In this document: piece by piece, positions 47,384 to 58,846 of the stretch
Numbering within the stretch: position 1 is the first letter of the stretch
How the letters are laid out: each line of letters begins with the position of its first letter
NCBI GenBank assembly: GCA_020086605.1
Contig: JACBWW010000047.1
Coordinates: 415,995-479,994 of the forward strand
Source: Lanius collurio
Taxonomy: Eukaryota > Chordata > Aves > Passeriformes > Laniidae
Length of the DNA: 64,000 bases
Direction of reading: 5' to 3'
The notes under the pieces: generated by a model
What the model saw: the letters and a program-made list of their open reading frames with translations, nothing else
The model's database searches: none
Told to the model about the DNA's origin: nothing
Program-made: the position numbers and the translations under genes

Positions 47384-49844
47384 GTAAGTCTGAAAATGGT
47401 TATTTTGCCTCTGCCTTACTTTTTATGTACTGTACCTGATTGTGAAGTCATTGTTAAGTGTATTCATGTTCAAGAGGAGTCCACTAAGCCTGAAAAGTTA
47501 AATATTCCAGCTTTCCTCTGTTCCCTGCTCAGAAAGAGTGTAGTAGGATTAACTGGTTTTGCTGTGTTTGGTCCACTAGTCTGCCTACAGATTTTAATAT
47601 AGTTACTGTTCTTACTCCCCTTATTTTTTTGTTCCTATCATTTAAAAATTAATTTCTTGTATTATGTGGTCTTTCTAATTGTAAATTTCTATTCATGAAA
47701 AAGCAACCAATATTAAATGCTTACATTAGTATGTATCCAGCAGGAAGCATGAAGTAGTGGAATGATCACTGCTTCAAATTCAGATATAAAAAGTATTTAA
47801 ATAAAAAATACACCTGAGTTCTACTTTGGCACACACGTGACACTGCCAGCCTGAATCTCAGATGAGTCATACTGCAAGAGTTACCTGAGAAGGTGTTTGA
47901 TAACTGAAACAAACTTAATTTTTGGTGTCCTGACTAGATGTGAGTCTAAAGTGGCAGGAAACACGAGTAGTGTGTGGGATAAGGCTCTAAACTTCTAAAT
48001 TGTCCCCTGCAGATGGCGAAGGCTGGCTTCATCCACTGTCCAAGTGCAAATGAACCAGATGTAGCAAAATGTTTCTTTTGCTTGTTAGAACTGGAGAGCT
48101 GGGAGCCAAATCATGACCCATGGTAAGCGCAGATGTAACAATGCTCTTGAAGTATCTCTCCAAACTTCTTTGGTGTTTTACAATGAGTTAATGTCGGTTT
48201 CCACCATGACAGTTCACAAAACTGGAAGTTTATCTTGCCCACTAACTTTGAAATAGTTCAACCAGCTTTTTTCTGAGATCCACTGACATCTGTTTCATGT
48301 TTTCTGTATGATACTGTTTCTGCTGGTAGCACAAGTACTGATGAGCCCTGTCTGTCTAGATCTCTTCATCTCCTGAAAAGTAACCTGCATGAGGGGAACA
48401 TCTGTTCTTATTTTGCGTTTATATTACAGGGAGGAACATGCCAAACGTCACACCTGTGACTTTTTATCCCTTCCCAAGCCCTTTGACGAGCTGACAATGG
48501 AGGAGTACTACATGCTGGAGATGACACGGCTCAGAACCTTCATTGTAAGTGTTAACCACATAATGTGAAATTCAAAGCTAGAATGTAAACGAGAACTTCT
48601 CTTGCTAAGATTTCCAAGCATCACAGCCAGGGATGATTGTCAAAGGCTAGAACATGATTTATTCTGAAGTAATGATTTATGTGCATTACTGGCTAAGAAA
48701 CCTGCACCTCAGCACTTCTCAGTATAGTTTATTGTCTGACTTTTGAAGGCAAACCTGTTTCCTTTAGATGTGTTTTTCCAACAACTCATTACAGCAGAAA
48801 AAAATAATATATAGGGTGCAATAATCAATGCAGAAGACTCAACAATGAGCAGCTCTATCATTTTCAGGAGGTTTGAACTACATGTGAAAATTTGATCAGA
48901 TCATTGTTTCACATGTCCAGTTTTACATATAAACCTGCCCAATTAAACTTCAAAGCCTATTTCAAATGCTTCACTCCTCCCCACTCCTGGGGTTTCATGC
49001 CACAGTGTTGACATGTAGAAAAGCACACAACTGAGCTGCTCAGTTGATAAACATAGCTGATATTTGGTATACGAACCCTAATCCTATGGATAGTAAGAAT
49101 TAAGTGAACCAAGTTCCCTGAAGGGAACAGTAAAAGATTTTGCATAATATGTGTTGGTGGGTTTCTACAAATAAGGTGTTTGCCTTGCTAATAATGTTCT
49201 GTATTAAATATATACCTGGTGACTGTCAAGATTAGGTATTTCAGGCCACTGTGCAACAGGTTAAACTACAAAAAAATAGGGTCCTGTGACACAGTGGGAT
49301 CAGTGATATCTTAGAAGGTGGACTAAGAGTGAGGTGGTGTTACCTAACTTGAACTGTGAATGATTTAGAGCAATGTTTCAAGGTACAAAAGGGGTCTTGG
49401 CCATAATATGACTTTATTTCTAAGTGTAGTATATAAAAAAATAGAAGCAGCAGCAGCTTCAAGTAGGGACACTTCGCCCCCAGGGATCCTGTCACCTGTA
49501 GCTGGGAGGGCTGTGCACCAGGATTGCCAGGGTACGATTGCTGCTGTGAAGCACTGCTAGCCGAATGTAGCCTGAGGAGGGGTTTGGAACCTGGCTGAAC
49601 TACACAGTTAAACTGCTCCGCTGAAAGGCTCCATCTCTTGCTTTCATTCAAGTGCAAAGTTGGCAGATGCACAATAAACTCTTTTCAAGAAGAAGTGGCA
49701 GCAACAAGGCAGCGGCTCGTGGATTACTTTGGCTGCAGAGCCCAGCTCCCAGCACCGCTGCCTCTCGGGGAGGAGCCGTCAGCCCAGCAGCCAGGAGGCT
49801 CAACTGCCGGGCCAAACGAGCCCAGCAGCCCAAGTGACGTCTGA
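47246..49844 (+). CDS. BIRC5L: survivin-like BIR-domain protein (four exons, 184 residues)
   Basis: Exons 47246-47383, 48013-48122, 48430-48544 and 49653-49844 join in frame to 185 codons including the stop. All introns are GT-AG. The BIR domain (about 30-110) aligns with human survivin: [62 protein letters not shown]. Zinc ligands are Cys66, Cys69, His86 and Cys92. Exon boundaries after CTPE(N) and before the C-terminal helix match survivin. Family proteins act in the chromosomal passenger complex and in apoptosis control. The C-terminal helix ([17 protein letters not shown]) is followed by a Pro/Ser/Gln-rich tail absent from human survivin (142 residues). An in-frame TAG directly precedes the ATG. 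The name follows the vertebrate BIRC5-like paralogue; true BIRC5 is the alternative. Confidence 0.85.
48013..48122 (+). CDS. BIRC5L: BIRC5L exon 2 (residues 47-83)
   Basis: [20 protein letters not shown], then [16 protein letters not shown]. Carries the first two zinc-binding cysteines. Acceptor CCCCTGCAG, donor TG|GTAAGC, phase 2 out. Confidence 0.92.
48430..48544 (+). CDS. BIRC5L: BIRC5L exon 3 (residues 83-121)
   Basis: [20 protein letters not shown], then [19 protein letters not shown]. Carries the zinc-binding His86 and Cys92. Acceptor ATTACAG, donor ATT|GTAAGT, phase 0 out. Confidence 0.92.
49653..49844 (+). CDS. BIRC5L: BIRC5L exon 4 (residues 122-184)
   Basis: [20 protein letters not shown] and [11 protein letters not shown] align residue for residue with survivin after the same exon junction, then a Pro/Gly/Ser-rich tail ends at TGA (49842-49844). 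Acceptor CTTTCATTCAAG. A downstream alternative acceptor (TTGGCAG) gives another frame without similarity. Confidence 0.8.
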   Translation, partial: CKVGRCTINSFQEEVAATRQRLVDYFGCRAQLPAPLPLGEEPSAQQPGGSTAGPNEPSSPSDV

Positions 49845-50140
49845 TTCTAAAAGTTTCTCTTAATTTGGCGCAGACATCTCTCTCTCTGAGTGTGAAAGTA
49901 AAGCTGAGCAGGGGTGTGAGGAAGTGGGGGTAGAGAATTGCTCTCAGCCTCTCTGGATCTGAGGAGTGAGTAGGGACAGTTATGGCCTTTCACAGTATGC
50001 TTTCTTGGTATGGCTGGGTGGGCAACTAAGAGTCGTCCCACCACCCTGCCTGTCTATGAAAAATGTCTGAGCAAATACTTTTATTCTGGTTTTTAGCAAG
50101 CTGACCTTTTTTTGAAATAAAGATTCACAACTGTGAGTAC
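49845..50140 (+). other. BIRC5L: BIRC5L 3' UTR with polyadenylation signal
   Basis: AATAAA at 50116-50121 follows the stop by about 270 bases, and a GT/T-rich stretch (50130-50155) follows it. No other feature was seen in the stretch. Confidence 0.65.
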
Positions 50141-50633
50141 TTTCTGTAGTCTGTTTTAAAACCTTGCACCTAGGCAGACTCAAATCAGAACAGTTCTGCT
50201 TCAAAACACTTTCTAGTGAATAAAATGGATCTGTGTGCCTGCAACAATTGCTTTTAGCTCCTGCATTATCTAAACTTCTGCTTACCACTAAGTTGTCTTT
50301 CTAGACCACACAAAATTGACACAGATAATGACATCCAGCAAAAATAGCAGGTGTACTGAATGAGGGCAGACACAAGGTGTGTAAGGCAGTCTCAAGGAAG
50401 AGCTCTGGGGATTTTGGTGTGCAACTGAAACAACAAAAGCTAAACCTTTACTATTCCATTTTTAAAAGTTTTTCATTACAATTTCAAACTCACTGGAGTT
50501 CTCTTAAGATCTTATTATTTCCTATTTTACTTTATGAGAGCCTGTTCTAGAATAAAAATGCATGCTTGCAAATACTTTAGATTTCTAAGATGCAGACCGA
50601 TCTTTCTCAGTAAGGTGAAAGTTTAGTGCATAC

Positions 50634-50726
50634 CTTGTCAGGTCCCAAGCAGAAAATGAACAGCAGCTTTTGGAACTCCCCTGACTTGTCTTTCCACTCT
50701 GCAGGAAAATCCTCATGTTGGGCATC
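50634..50726 (-). pseudogene. DNAH7: DNAH7 pseudo-exon, AAA5-AAA6 region (still open)
   Basis: 93 bases (31 codons), acceptor GTTTTTAG and donor AAG|GTATGC, no stop. It reads DAQHEDFPAEWKDKSGEFQK then LLFIFCLGPDK, matching dynein EPHHExFPEDW...EFQRMLVIRCLRPDK. The RCLRPDK signature, near-invariant in heavy chains, has become FCLGPDK, which indicates relaxed constraint even though the frame is open. Confidence 0.85.
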
Positions 50727-53620
50727 CTAAAAACATGTATTTCAACATTCTTTAAAGCGTTTATGTATTCTCTGTCTTGAGAGTAAATTATCCCTTGACA
50801 CACATCAATCCATGAAGTATTTTTTTCTGAAGTTACAGAAATGAGGTTGACATGTGTAAAGCTTTTTAAAAAAAACCCTTTAAATATATGTTACTCTAAG
50901 AAGCTTCTTGTATAGCACAGAATTATTATCTTTTAAAGACTTAGAGTAATTTTAAAGTTCAAGTTCTTCTTTAGAAAGTGAAGAAGAAATTATGTGGGGG
51001 GAAGCATGAGCAGCATCCATTTAGCTCTCTCTTTCTGTTAAAACTCTATTCTAGTGCCATTCTTTAATGTTACAATGATTACACATAATCAATGGCCATC
51101 ACATTACAGTATTACAAAGTAACTATGAGGCTGCAGCCGAATGCAGAAAGAGATGGCAGAAAAACAAGAATGAGAAAATTGCAGGCAAGCAAAGCACCAG
51201 AGAGGCTTGGTTTGTAAATGGCCTATGAGCAGCCCAGCTGTTTGTTGTTATTGCAGCTTTCAGAGTGGGGGCAGCAGTTGGTGTGTGGTGTGTTAACTTT
51301 GTGTTAGCAACAACAGGGGATTTGTGAGCACTCTCATTAAAGTGGCAGGAGTCAGGTAGCTGATGATGAAAAATGCTTCCACCTGACAAGTGGAAGTTTC
51401 AGCAACTCTCTGCAGCAGGACAGTGATAGATAATGCCATTCCTTTTGATCAGCCCTGCAAGGGTCAGTAACTGTTCTCAGCGTTGGTGTTACTGGTTATG
51501 AGCTTCTTTAGCAGTTAATAAATGGCAGTGAATGTCAGTGAGTCTGTAGATCTCATTTTAAAGAACACCACTTCCATGAAGGATTTTCTCTTTACTCCAG
51601 TTTGGCTGTGTGAATGCACACATAGCTGTCTCACACCTCTTGGATCTTTGCTGCTGAAAAGTCAGCATCTTTCACTTATTTTAGCTATAGACTTTAAAAA
51701 GCTACAATCCCAGTGCACATAAATTAGTCCCCTCCCTCAGACTCTTTTCCCAATGTCATAATTTCTCTGTTCATTTTCCAAGTGACTATTTCCCAAAGAA
51801 GAATTAAAGCCCTCAACTTGCTGAGTTTTTGTTTGTTTTAAACACCCAAAGAAAGCCTGATTTTTACTATTTGTCACTTTCCTGCAGTCTGGTCAAGTGA
51901 AGGAGCTACTGCTGCTTAGTTCCTTTAATATTTCTCATTGTACACTTTTATGAGCATTTCCAACCAAAAATCCAGTCTTTCTGCATACTTTATGCCATTT
52001 CTGTAATTAGAAAGGATTTCTAAAGCCTTGGTATTAACGATATTTTCTTAAAAGGGTCTGAGAAGTCCTGGATCATTTGAGTTAGTATTGGTGATAGACT
52101 TTGATCATTTAAGTTAACAGTAAGAAGAGTGAAGTGGCAAAAGTGGACAGTGTTACCTGAACATGAAAGTGGTTATGGTCTGATATAGTGTGTAAGATAG
52201 AAGGATAACTATTTATTGTCTGAATACCTGGAACACCTCAGCCAAAATAAGATGAAGTCCATTCAGGTGCAGTGTAAAAATTTGCACAAGCTACTTCAAG
52301 TACTTTTTTCAAAGGTAGAAACAAAAATGTGAAGAAGTTCTGTAGTTTTTTTCCCAATTCCCTAGGTCACTCAGAGGGTCATTCCTGTATCTCAGGCATG
52401 GTGATGATTCTGAAACCTAATTGTGAGCTACTGTAATTAAAAAGTGGAAAGCTTTTGACAAAAGATCAAGTATGAGAGCAAGCTCTGTTGTTTGATCTGC
52501 CTGCTTTTCAGTCTTGTATTTCAATTTCTTTCTGTTTACTTCCATTCGAGAAATAGATAACTTTTAATATTATTACTGGGTTATTATTAGCATTAAGTCC
52601 TTTCAAAGTTATAAATCCTCCTCAGTTAAATGGATGTACATGCAATTTATGCACAAAATACTGACACAAAGATGACTATAGGACAAAATGCAAACTTTTT
52701 TCAAGTTACAAAAGTAACATGGTTTGCATGAGAAAAGAATAATTCAAAGAATCTCCGCACAGAGCCTGTTGTAAAAAACTTCAGCCTAGTGAAGATAGCA
52801 CTGTTTGGCTTGGGGTGTGTGAATAATTAATTCACAGAGAACTTTCTCCAAGGCTGCCTACCTCTGTCTTCACTGGGTAAAATCATCCAAAAGGGCTTAC
52901 ACCAAACCTTCCCTGTGAATAATTGGTGTAACCCACACTGGCAGCTGGGATTCAGGTTCTGTGTCTTCAGATTTCTGCTGACAGAAAGGTTCTGAATCAA
53001 AGTGAGATCATTTTATTTATTGCTTACTTTAATTTAGACACACGGGGATACAGAGGGTTTTTTTGAGATGTAAAATAGTAAGATTTAAAGTCCAAGAGTT
53101 AGGTTCATAGGACACAGACTGCCTTGGTGGTAAAAGTCACCTCAAAGGTACATTCAAATATGATCCCAAAATATTAAGTTCTGATTTAAAGAATTATTAG
53201 CAATATCTTTAATTTAACAGTTCTGCTAAAGTTTGTCTGTCCAGACCTTTCCCTGTCTCTAATTACACTACAGATAAAAAAGCCTGATGTAGCTTTTGCA
53301 TCTGAGATGATTATTGCATTAAGTCTCGTAAATATTTTTATGCAAAAAGGTGACTAAATAACATCAGGAGATCCAGACTGGGAAAGGTGATTAAAGTAAT
53401 AAATTCAATAAGTTCCTGACTGGATGAAAGGATGACAGAATTGCAAGAGAAGTATGAGACATGAGAAATGTCAACACTTGTAAGGTGATACCAGTCACCC
53501 AGCAGCATAAAAAAACATGTTGTTGGAGGGGAGGAATAAACAAATGCCAGAAATTCTTCCCAGGTTTTAGCCAAGGAATCATTTTAAAATTAAAACAAAG
53601 TCACACATTTATTTTCAAAA
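50727..53620. other. former DNAH7 intronic/exonic territory without a clear feature
   Basis: Several DNAH7 exons (end of AAA5 through the linker to AAA6) are expected on the minus strand here but were not recognised by eye. AT-rich, with no other gene and no transposon identified. Confidence 0.5.
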
Positions 53621-53627
53621 TTCTCAC

Positions 53628-53830
53628 CTTAACAGATGTTCCAGCCAGATGATGTGGATTTCCCAGCTTAGTTGTAATATAAAAGCAGAATTCAGGAAGA
53701 GACTCAATGGTGGAGTCTCCAAGGCAAATGCAGATACTCCTGACTGCTTCAATGGATGTTTGATAAAAGTGGCTCTAGGACAGGATCAATTTCTTCTCCA
53801 ATATTATCTGGTAGCCCTTCAAAATAACAT
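53628..53830 (-). pseudogene. DNAH7: DNAH7 pseudo-exon, AAA5 module
   Basis: Pieces in different frames read FEGLPDNIGEEIDPVLEPLL, then KQSG, then GDSTIESLPEFCFYITTKLG and NPHHLAGTSVK. These correspond in order to dynein ENVGEELDPILEPLL, KQSG, GDSTIEYSPDFRFYITTKLR and NPHYLPETSVK. At least two frameshifts and a TGA interrupt it. The donor AAG|GTGAGA is intact. Confidence 0.9.
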
Positions 53831-54698
53831 AAGAATTATCAGGATCTTGTTGGTATTTATACTGCTGATTAACTGTTCTTTATCATATATATGGATAATG
53901 TGTGTTTACAGTGTGCAAACAAAAAAAAATATTAATTGAGAAAGGGGTAGAGATAAGGAGAGTATTCAGCTGATTGAAAAATGAATCAAAGGAATGTACT
54001 TGTAATTTTTTATCTAATATTAATTTGCAAAAATGCAACTAAAATGATATCACTATTATTGCTGCCAATGGCTGAGAGCAGTAGTTTAAAAAGCAAAATA
54101 ACAACAAACTAAATGCCACAGAAATAATTTTCAGTGAGTAAGTCTGAACTAAATTCAATTTTCACCATAAGCACATGAGATTGTCAAAATCAAGAAAGGA
54201 ATAATGGAAAATAAACAAGCCATCCCTTTTCTTTTAGTCCAGTTAGTAGCCTTTGAAAAATAGCTGGAGTTGCACCTATGAATTTCACTAATTTATTTCT
54301 CTTTGGAAGAAACAAAATTATTTGCAATCAAGATGTTACAGACAACATAAGAATCTTTAATGATTCCAGCCTGGCAATCTGGTATTTATACACTTGAAAA
54401 GACAAATAAAAACAACATTACTTTTTAGAAATAGTATTATTCTAATATGAAGAAATGACAATTCTCATAAAGCAATTACATATTTAAACTGAGTATTATA
54501 TTGTGCTAAGTATCTTAGTATAGTATCAAGTATAACCTGGAGAGAGGGCTTCAATTACTATAGAACTCGATTCAAAACAAGGGGAGAAAAATCTATTTTC
54601 CTTGAGAACGCTGGATACTCGTTAGTTTCATTTTTTGGCTAATTGTGCCCCCTCCAGGTCCTTCTGTGATTTACATTTTCATTAGTCATTACGCTTCC

Positions 54699-54857
54699 AG
54701 GATTGCCAAACTGAATGCACTTTGCCAGTGTTGTAATAAATTGAGGGGCACTGAGTTGGATTATATGCAAACTATTGGCTTTTTCTGTGTTCTTTATTCA
54801 TTTGTTTGTTTGATAGCTCCCTAAGGAGCCATCATGAGACGTCATCTTCTTGCATTA
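54699..54857 (-). pseudogene. DNAH7: DNAH7 pseudo-exon, AAA5 module (multiple stops, lost donor)
   Basis: After the acceptor TTCCCTTCAG the sequence encodes NARR, a stop in place of Trp, RLM, and a stop in place of Gln. A frameshift follows, then NK, a stop in place of Trp, and IKNTEKANSL. Next come QLSAPQFITTLAKCIQFGNP. The intact counterpart is NARRWPLMIDPQ...NKWIKNMEKANSL...KLSDPDYVRTLENCIQFGTP. The expected donor position reads CCT|GGAAGC, so GT is lost. Confidence 0.92.
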
Positions 54858-54869
54858 CTGAAGGGAATA

Positions 54870-56990
54870 ACACAAACTTTCAAAATTGAAAAAGAAGCTC
54901 TTCAAATGTTTACCTCAAAGTGCTTCTTAAGGCAATTTATTCCCTTTGTCATTACTGCAAAAGCACTTCTTTATGAAATCATAGCAGGCACATACTCAGT
55001 CTAATCCTTGATGAATTTAAGAGGAGATAGATGACTCCTAAAGTTCCTTGTTTACAAAAACCAATTTTCCTCTTTCAAAGAATGTACTTGGAATACATTT
55101 CTTACTTCCTAGAAAGTTTAATTGCATTTACATTTATATTTCATTCAAAATAATAATGTCACTCTGAAATATTGACATTTTTAAACAGCTTTACTGCAGT
55201 TATATGCACAAATTGAGTAAAAAACCTTGAAAACAGAGGGAATTTTCCACTAATGAAAATGGATATTGTGGAAGAAAGCACAAATTTAGGAGAGAAAGTT
55301 TTGGTAGAGAAATGTACCATGAATGGCAGTAGTCTGAGATTATACAGAGGTTCCTTCTCTGTTATTTATCAGAAACTGCATTTGGGAGTGACCAATCAGC
55401 AGCTGAAGGAGGATGCCTCTCTTCCCCCTTTTAGAATGGTTTAGGAAAACAACTGAAAGGGACCCTGTCCAGCCTCCCCACAAGAGATGAAAGCTTTCAC
55501 AGGTAAAATGCATTCAGAGATACAGGAAATATATTTGTAACCCACCAGCACAGCATGATATTAAGAAAGTTAAAGTGTGAGCTTTGTAAAGTTATGTGGA
55601 TTTTGAGTAATTTGATAAACAGAGATAAGGGAAAATTTGGTAACACCATAGGTCTGGAGAAGCAAAGAGAGGACTGGAAACCTAAATATCTGTTAGATGA
55701 GGCAGCAGCAGTGGTAGAGAGACAACCTCAATCTCACAGTACTTAACAGTGCTCACAGGTGGGCAAAAAAAGGTACTGGGAGAATTGCTGAGCTCCCGAA
55801 TTTCTAGGTGGCTCTGTCACTTCTGGGGACCCAAAGGGAGACCCAAGGGAGATGCTGCAAAGTTACATTTTAAACATAAGCTGATACCAGGTGATACAGC
55901 AATTGTTAGCTGTAAACTGAACACAGGAAACCCAGGTGTTAAGCAGAGCCTAGACCAGACCATATTTATGCAATTTTTCTGTAATAATTTTATTCATTCT
56001 TATTTTAAAACTGGAATTTAGAATTTGAGAAATACTCAGCTAAAATCTGCATTATTTCTTTCCCTACTTCAAAGTTTCAGTTATGTCTTATTTTCAGCAT
56101 GTTCCACATCAGACTATCTTCTGAATAATGAAAGAATAGTTCTCCTAATACCAGCTAAACACACACACAGCTTTCATCATCTATAAAATCCTTCTTCAGT
56201 GATGGGATTGCATAAGCAGTCACTGTGTATGTTTGCAAATTATCCTTGGATTGCTCACTAATTGTGTTTTTTAAAAAATATGTTGTTACAAAAAGCTTGT
56301 GTTGCATTTTATACTGTTCCTGTGGTCCTAACACCAAGCCATAAACTACATGCACAATATGTACCATCAATTTGAGGTAGATTCTATCTCACCTTTCAAA
56401 ATAAAATGCTATCATTATTTAGTTTTAAAATGCTAATCATCTTTCCATTAGTTCAAAAAGAATTTTGATCAAAGCTGTAAAAAAGTGAAATGGAGGATGA
56501 ACTGTACAACTGTTGAATTCATTAACATTTGTTGACTGTTTAGCCTGAGTGATTGAATTATTAATATAGTAATTACTTGAAAAAAGTTACCTATAAAATC
56601 ATAATCCCGGCATACATCCTCTAATTTCAACAATTAATTTTGCCTCCAGAAGTACAACAAATGCCCTATATCTATACTATTTCTAGTGCCAAAGTAAGTG
56701 CATTGAAGGAAAAAGGTAAATAAGGATAATATCCCAATTCTATCTTCAAATGAAAGACATTGATTTTTCTGTCTCTTATTTTTTAGCAATTTTCATTAAC
56801 CTGGACCTGATTTTCAGAATAAATAGATATTAAGTGTTTCAGCTGAATTTAGTGGCAGGTGTTGGTGTTCAAAAAAATTCAGAGTCAGGGTAATCTTGAC
56901 ACTCAAAATTTCTTACAGATAAAAATCATCTGCCACGTCAAAGTTTTTCTGTATTCTGACTTTCTGTTTATTTCACTAATAGTTATAGGC
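54870..56990. other. no recognisable feature
   Basis: AT-rich sequence between two DNAH7 pseudo-exons. One further exon (the segment around AWNIAGLPSDSFSIDNG) would be expected on the minus strand but was not found. Confidence 0.5.
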
Positions 56991-56996
56991 ACAAAT

Positions 56997-57135
56997 CACA
57001 GAATCATAGAATGGAGGGGGTTGGAAGGGACTTTAAAAATCCAGTTCTGATGCCCTTCCATAGGCAGGGATATCTTTCACTAGACCAGGTTGCTCAGGGC
57101 CCATCCAACCTGGCCTTGGACACTTCCAGGGGTGG
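56997..57135 (-). mobile_element. CR1 LINE 3'-end fragment
   Basis: ATCATAGAATGG followed by GGTTGGAAGGGAC, then a GGCAGGGATATCTTTCACTA segment and CCATCCAACCTGGCCTTGGA, is the complement of the avian CR1 3' region. The element therefore lies on the minus strand, 5'-truncated as is usual for CR1. It sits in a former DNAH7 intron. Confidence 0.92.
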
Positions 57136-57416
57136 AGCAATAACACAACATCTGCAGTGACTGAGCAGCTGCTGTTCTGGAACTGGTGTTGCTTCAGAGA
57201 AGAAAATCAACCAAAGGAGTCCATGTTTTGCCCAGCAAGTGCTGTCCAGTAGAAGAAATTAAGAATATTACCCAGGAGTCTTATAAACAAAACCCAAAAG
57301 CCTACAACTTATTAATTTTAATAAACATAATTTAAAAGCATATTTATATTCAAAGAAATATCAATGAAAATTGCATTATTAAAAAAACAGAGGGGCAAAA
57401 TCTCTGCACATATCAC

Positions 57417-57600
57417 TTGCCTCTAGCTGGGTGTAAAAACTGCTAGGAAAGCTACAGCTCCAGCTGGAGTGAGTGTATTCCAGTGAAGCTGATGTCCTGC
57501 ATTCCCAGCTCCAAAGCAGTCTCATGCCAGTGAGTTTTCTCACCCCTAAGGCCACCATTCAAGTGTTTTGCTCACTGCAGTTTTTTGCTGCATAAGTTCA
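57417..57600 (-). pseudogene. DNAH7: DNAH7 pseudo-exon, stalk end and AAA5 start
   Basis: Reads LCSKKLQ, stop, AKHLNGGLRGEKTHWHETAL and ELGMQDISFTG, against dynein LCSKKLERAEQLIGGLGGEKTRW...ALELG. A frameshift then leads to AVAFLAVFTPS (compare VVAYLGAFTS), followed by a further TAG and RQ before a GTGATA donor position. The acceptor is not clearly preserved, so the 5' edge is approximate. Confidence 0.9.
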
Positions 57601-57604
57601 ATGT

Positions 57605-58840
57605 CAGACAATAAAAAAAATTGCATTTTAGAAACATTTTACAATATTTAAAATATTCACAGATTATTTTCATATGCAGATATTTTCTTAAGTAATTTCA
57701 ACAAATAGAAAGAAAATACCTTATTCTAGTGGAAATTTTTAAAGAACAAACACTGCTATCAGGACCAGCACACCAAAGTCTATTCAGTTACATTTTTATC
57801 TAAATAAAGGAAGAAAACCAGTATAAAACATCCAATTTGAAATAGCTCTGTGTGAGATACAAGAAATATTAACAGTGAAGGAAGTTATCTACAAGAGAAA
57901 CAAAAACCCCTTAAAGAGATCACTGTCTCATAAAAGCAGGTCCATTTTTTTCTGCAAAAAAGCTCCTTATGAATCCATAATCAGCATTTATGTTGGCAGT
58001 TTCTAACTAAGGCATCTTTCCAGGCATGTTTATAATATAACAAAAAATATGCTTCAACAGGAATTCAACCCATCTCTTTTAGAATGCTTCACTGTCTAAT
58101 ACAGACACATTTCAGACATGGGAGAGGAGGAAAATGATGCCAACTCTTGCTGCAGTTACCATCCTCTCTCTCTTCTGGTAACTTTAGCAGCCAGTTTACA
58201 CCACAGTAAAAAACTGCTTGTGTATTTAGCCCTCCCCTCTCCTTCCAAACCACCCCAGAGAGCAGAAGAAACACACAAAGAGCTGACTTTAACTACAGAC
58301 AAGATTTAAGACTCCATTTCAAATTCTGATTTTATTTTTCTAAAAGAAGCACAAGATGATACCACAACTATTAAAAAAAGACCCAAAATCATCTTCTAAA
58401 CATGGTCTATTTTTGCTACTTAGCTGTCAGCAACAGGATTTAGCCAAAACAGTCTCAAAGCTGCATTAGCACAGAAGGCAGAAGTAAACTTGAAAACTTT
58501 CAATGTACTAACTTGCAAGTTGAGATGAATCTGAACACTTGGTAAAATCATTGAAAATTTATCTCCTCACAAGAAAGCAGATATGAGTGAGGAGATAGAA
58601 GGGGGCTATCAGCTGGTAAATTAAAAACATCTACATTTTCTATTACTTTAAAGCGTTTCTTTCCAATCCTTTAAGCACTTTTAACTTTAAGACTGTTGCA
58701 CCACAGTAGAAAGATTATTATCTGAAAGTGCAGCTTGCTCCATATATTGGCAGTTAAAAGGGAAATTCCATTTGATAAAGAAAACAAATTTTAAATAACT
58801 TCTCTGGCTATCAGCAGAACAATAGTTCATCTTTTGCATC
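57605..58840. other. former DNAH7 intron
   Basis: AT-rich stretch between two pseudo-exons. The open frames at 58.1-58.3 kb have no recognisable similarity. Confidence 0.6.
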
Positions 58841-58846
58841 ATACAC

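Noticed and set aside
49667..49837. Alternative BIRC5L exon 4 frame starting after TTGGCAG
   Set aside because: It gives no similarity to survivin, while the acceptor at 49651-49652 aligns residue for residue with the survivin C-terminal helix.
53338..53582. Minus-strand frame containing AKTWEEFLAF, recalling a dynein motif
   Set aside because: It is out of gene order, only about 50 bases from the AAA5 pseudo-exon, and the match stops after a few residues.
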